Shown here: piece after piece, positions 5,374 through 6,474 of the stretch | Numbering within the stretch: position 1 is the stretch's first letter | Layout: every line of letters begins with the position of its first letter | Assembly: GCA_023436385.1 (NCBI GenBank) | Contig: JAEZJH010000519.1 | Span: forward strand, 1-6,474 | Direction: 5' to 3' | From: Pseudomonadota bacterium | Lineage (GTDB): Bacteria > Myxococcota > Myxococcia > Myxococcales > Vulgatibacteraceae | Length of the DNA stretch: 6,474 nt | Notes under the pieces: generated by a model | Told to the model about the DNA's origin: nothing | The model's database searches: none | What the model saw: only the letters and a program-made list of their open reading frames with translations | Translations under genes and position numbers: made by a program

Positions 5374-6474
5374 CGACGGTCCTCGCTTCCGGTCCCCGCC
5401 CGGGCGAACCCATCGTTCGAAGCCATGGCCGCGGGACCGGCCCCGGGTTCCGGCGCCGTGGTGCCTCCCGACCCGGTCCCGGTCCGGTCCGCCTTCCTCT
5501 CGCCGAGCACGGCGGCGAGGCAGCGATCGAGCGAGGCGGCGCCGGCGACCAGCTCCGTGTCCACCCGGAGGACCGCGAGCCGCTGGTCGGCGAGGAGCGC
5601 GGGGGGAAGGCGCACCGCGTCCTTCTCGGTGAGGACCAGGAACTCCGCGCCCTCGGTCGCGAGGCGGCCGAGGGCTGCCTCCACCTCGGCGACGGCGAAG
5701 CGGTGGTGGTCGGGGAAGAGCGCGGCGAAGGCGACGTCGGCCCCGGCGGAAGCGACGGTGCGGCGGAAGGAGTCGGGCCGCGCCAGGCCGGCGAGGAGCC
5801 CCACCCGCTTCCCGGCCAGGGAGGCGACGCGGGGATGGGGCCGGTCGAGGGCGGCGGCGAGGAGGCCGGCGACGCGGTAGCGGGAGCGGACGGGGTCGAG
5901 CCCGGTGGCTTCCCGGGCCAGGGCGGCGGCGGCCTCGATCGCGGCCGGATCGCCCTCGTCCACCTTGCTCAGCCAGACCAGCCCGGCGCGGCGCAACGCC
6001 GCCGGGCCCTCCCGGAGCGGACCCCGGGGCAGGAGCTTTCCGTTGCCGAAGGGCGAGCCGCCGTCGAGGACCACCAGGTCGAGATCCCGGGCCAGGGCCA
6101 GGTGCTGGAAGCCGTCGTCGAGGAGGGCCACGTCCCGGCCCAACTCCCCGACGGCGAGGACTGCCAGCTCCGCCCGCGAGGGCCCGCAGAGGACCGCCAC
6201 CTCGGGCAAGCGCCGGGCGAGGAGCACCGGCTCGTCGCCGGCGGCGGTCGCGTCGAGGAGGGGACCGGCGCCGTCGCCCCGCGAGACGATCCGGGGCCCC
6301 CGGCCCTCGCCGCCGTAGCCCCGGGAGAGGATCGCCGGGCGGAGGCCACGGGCGAGGAGCCGCGAGGCGAGGTGCAGGGTCACCGGCGTCATCCCGGCGC
6401 CGCCGACGGCGAGGTTCCCCACCGAGATCACCGGGATCGGCGCTCGGGTGGCGGGGAGCACGCCCGACCGGTAG
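5370..6474 (-). CDS. lpxK: Tetraacyldisaccharide 4'-kinase LpxK (5' end beyond right edge)
   Basis: LpxK is a membrane-associated kinase that phosphorylates the 4' position of the tetraacyl disaccharide 1-phosphate to make lipid IVA. About 367 residues are visible. A GTG at 6461 could be taken as the start, but the frame continues to the edge as YRSG-VLPATRAPIPVISVGN, which matches the segment before the P-loop in family members, so the start lies outside. Conserved motifs: the P-loop region VGNLAVGGAGMTP, ILSRGYGG, GDEPVLLA, LLDDGFQHLALARDLDLVVLD (Walker B-like DDGFQH), FGNGKLLPRGPLRE, FPDHHRF and LTEKDAVRLP. The P-loop is odd: the usual GGxGKTP has Met (ATG, 6392-6390) where the ATP-binding Lys belongs, although everything else is intact. 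The last 45 or so residues are a Gly/Thr/Pro/Ala-rich tail beyond the family's core. The gene is coupled to lpxL by an ATGA overlap. Confidence 0.96.
   Translation of the reverse strand, partial: YRSGVLPATRAPIPVISVGNLAVGGAGMTPVTLHLASRLLARGLRPAILSRGYGGEGRGPRIVSRGDGAGPLLDATAAGDEPVLLARRLPEVAVLCGPSRAELAVLAVGELGRDVALLDDGFQHLALARDLDLVVLDGGSPFGNGKLLPRGPLREGPAALRRAGLVWLSKVDEGDPAAIEAAAALAREATGLDPVRSRYRVAGLLAAALDRPHPRVASLAGKRVGLLAGLARPDSFRRTVASAGADVAFAALFPDHHRFAVAEVEAALGRLATEGAEFLVLTEKDAVRLPPALLADQRLAVLRVDTELVAGAASLDRCLAAVLGERKADRTGTGSGGTTAPEPGAGPAAMASNDGFARAGTGSEDRR

Noticed and set aside
2820..5880. Long open frames on the + strand opposite mgtE, lpxL and lpxK (up to about 580 codons)
   Set aside because: They are antisense shadows produced by high GC content: the products are rich in His/Asp/Arg/Gly repeats without domains, while the minus strand encodes clear full-length families over the same bases.
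6459..6461. GTG at 6461 as the lpxK start
   Set aside because: The in-frame residues upstream (YRSG) continue the conserved family segment before the P-loop, and LpxK normally has several dozen residues before it, so the gene begins outside the window.
1..6474. tRNA, rRNA, CRISPR array, insertion sequence, phage or defence genes
   Set aside because: No cloverleaf-like sequence, regularly spaced direct repeats, transposase motifs or terminal inverted repeats were seen; all long minus-strand frames are accounted for by envelope or transport genes.

Overview
The window is a GC-rich stretch (strongly G/C-biased third codon positions) from a Gram-negative bacterium. It carries genes for both halves of lipopolysaccharide: lipid A finishing (lpxK, lpxL) and heptose activation for the inner core (rfaE1, rfaE2, then a glycosyltransferase). 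Between them sit a magnesium transporter (mgtE) and a small outer-membrane beta-barrel protein. The separate, adjacent rfaE1 and rfaE2, rather than one fused hldE, together with the high GC content, would fit a high-GC member of the former Deltaproteobacteria. That assignment is an inference; the sequence alone does not settle it.

All seven genes are on the minus strand, so transcription runs from the right edge to the left edge. From right to left: lpxK (5' end outside the window) overlaps lpxL by ATGA (5370-5373). A 145-base gap with a hairpin and a promoter-like pair of boxes follows. Next come mgtE, a 134-base gap, then the outer-membrane protein gene, whose stop codon lies inside a hairpin. 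A 292-base non-coding stretch holds a second perfect hairpin, a GC-rich block with four copies of an AAGT-type motif, and a promoter-like sequence close to the rfaE1 start. Then rfaE1 overlaps rfaE2 by ATGA (822-825), and two bases further on a glycosyltransferase gene starts with GTG and runs off the left edge. The likely units are therefore (…lpxK-lpxL), (mgtE), (omp) and (rfaE1-rfaE2-GT…).

LpxK phosphorylates the lipid A precursor to lipid IVA and LpxL adds a secondary acyl chain. RfaE1 and RfaE2 phosphorylate and adenylylate heptose to make ADP-heptose. The partial glycosyltransferase is a plausible core sugar transferase. MgtE imports Mg2+, the ion that bridges LPS phosphates. No phage, transposon, CRISPR, toxin or defence gene was seen, and I found no novel multigene system. 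The most notable points are a Met in place of the P-loop Lys in an otherwise intact LpxK, and the structured intergenic region between omp and rfaE1.
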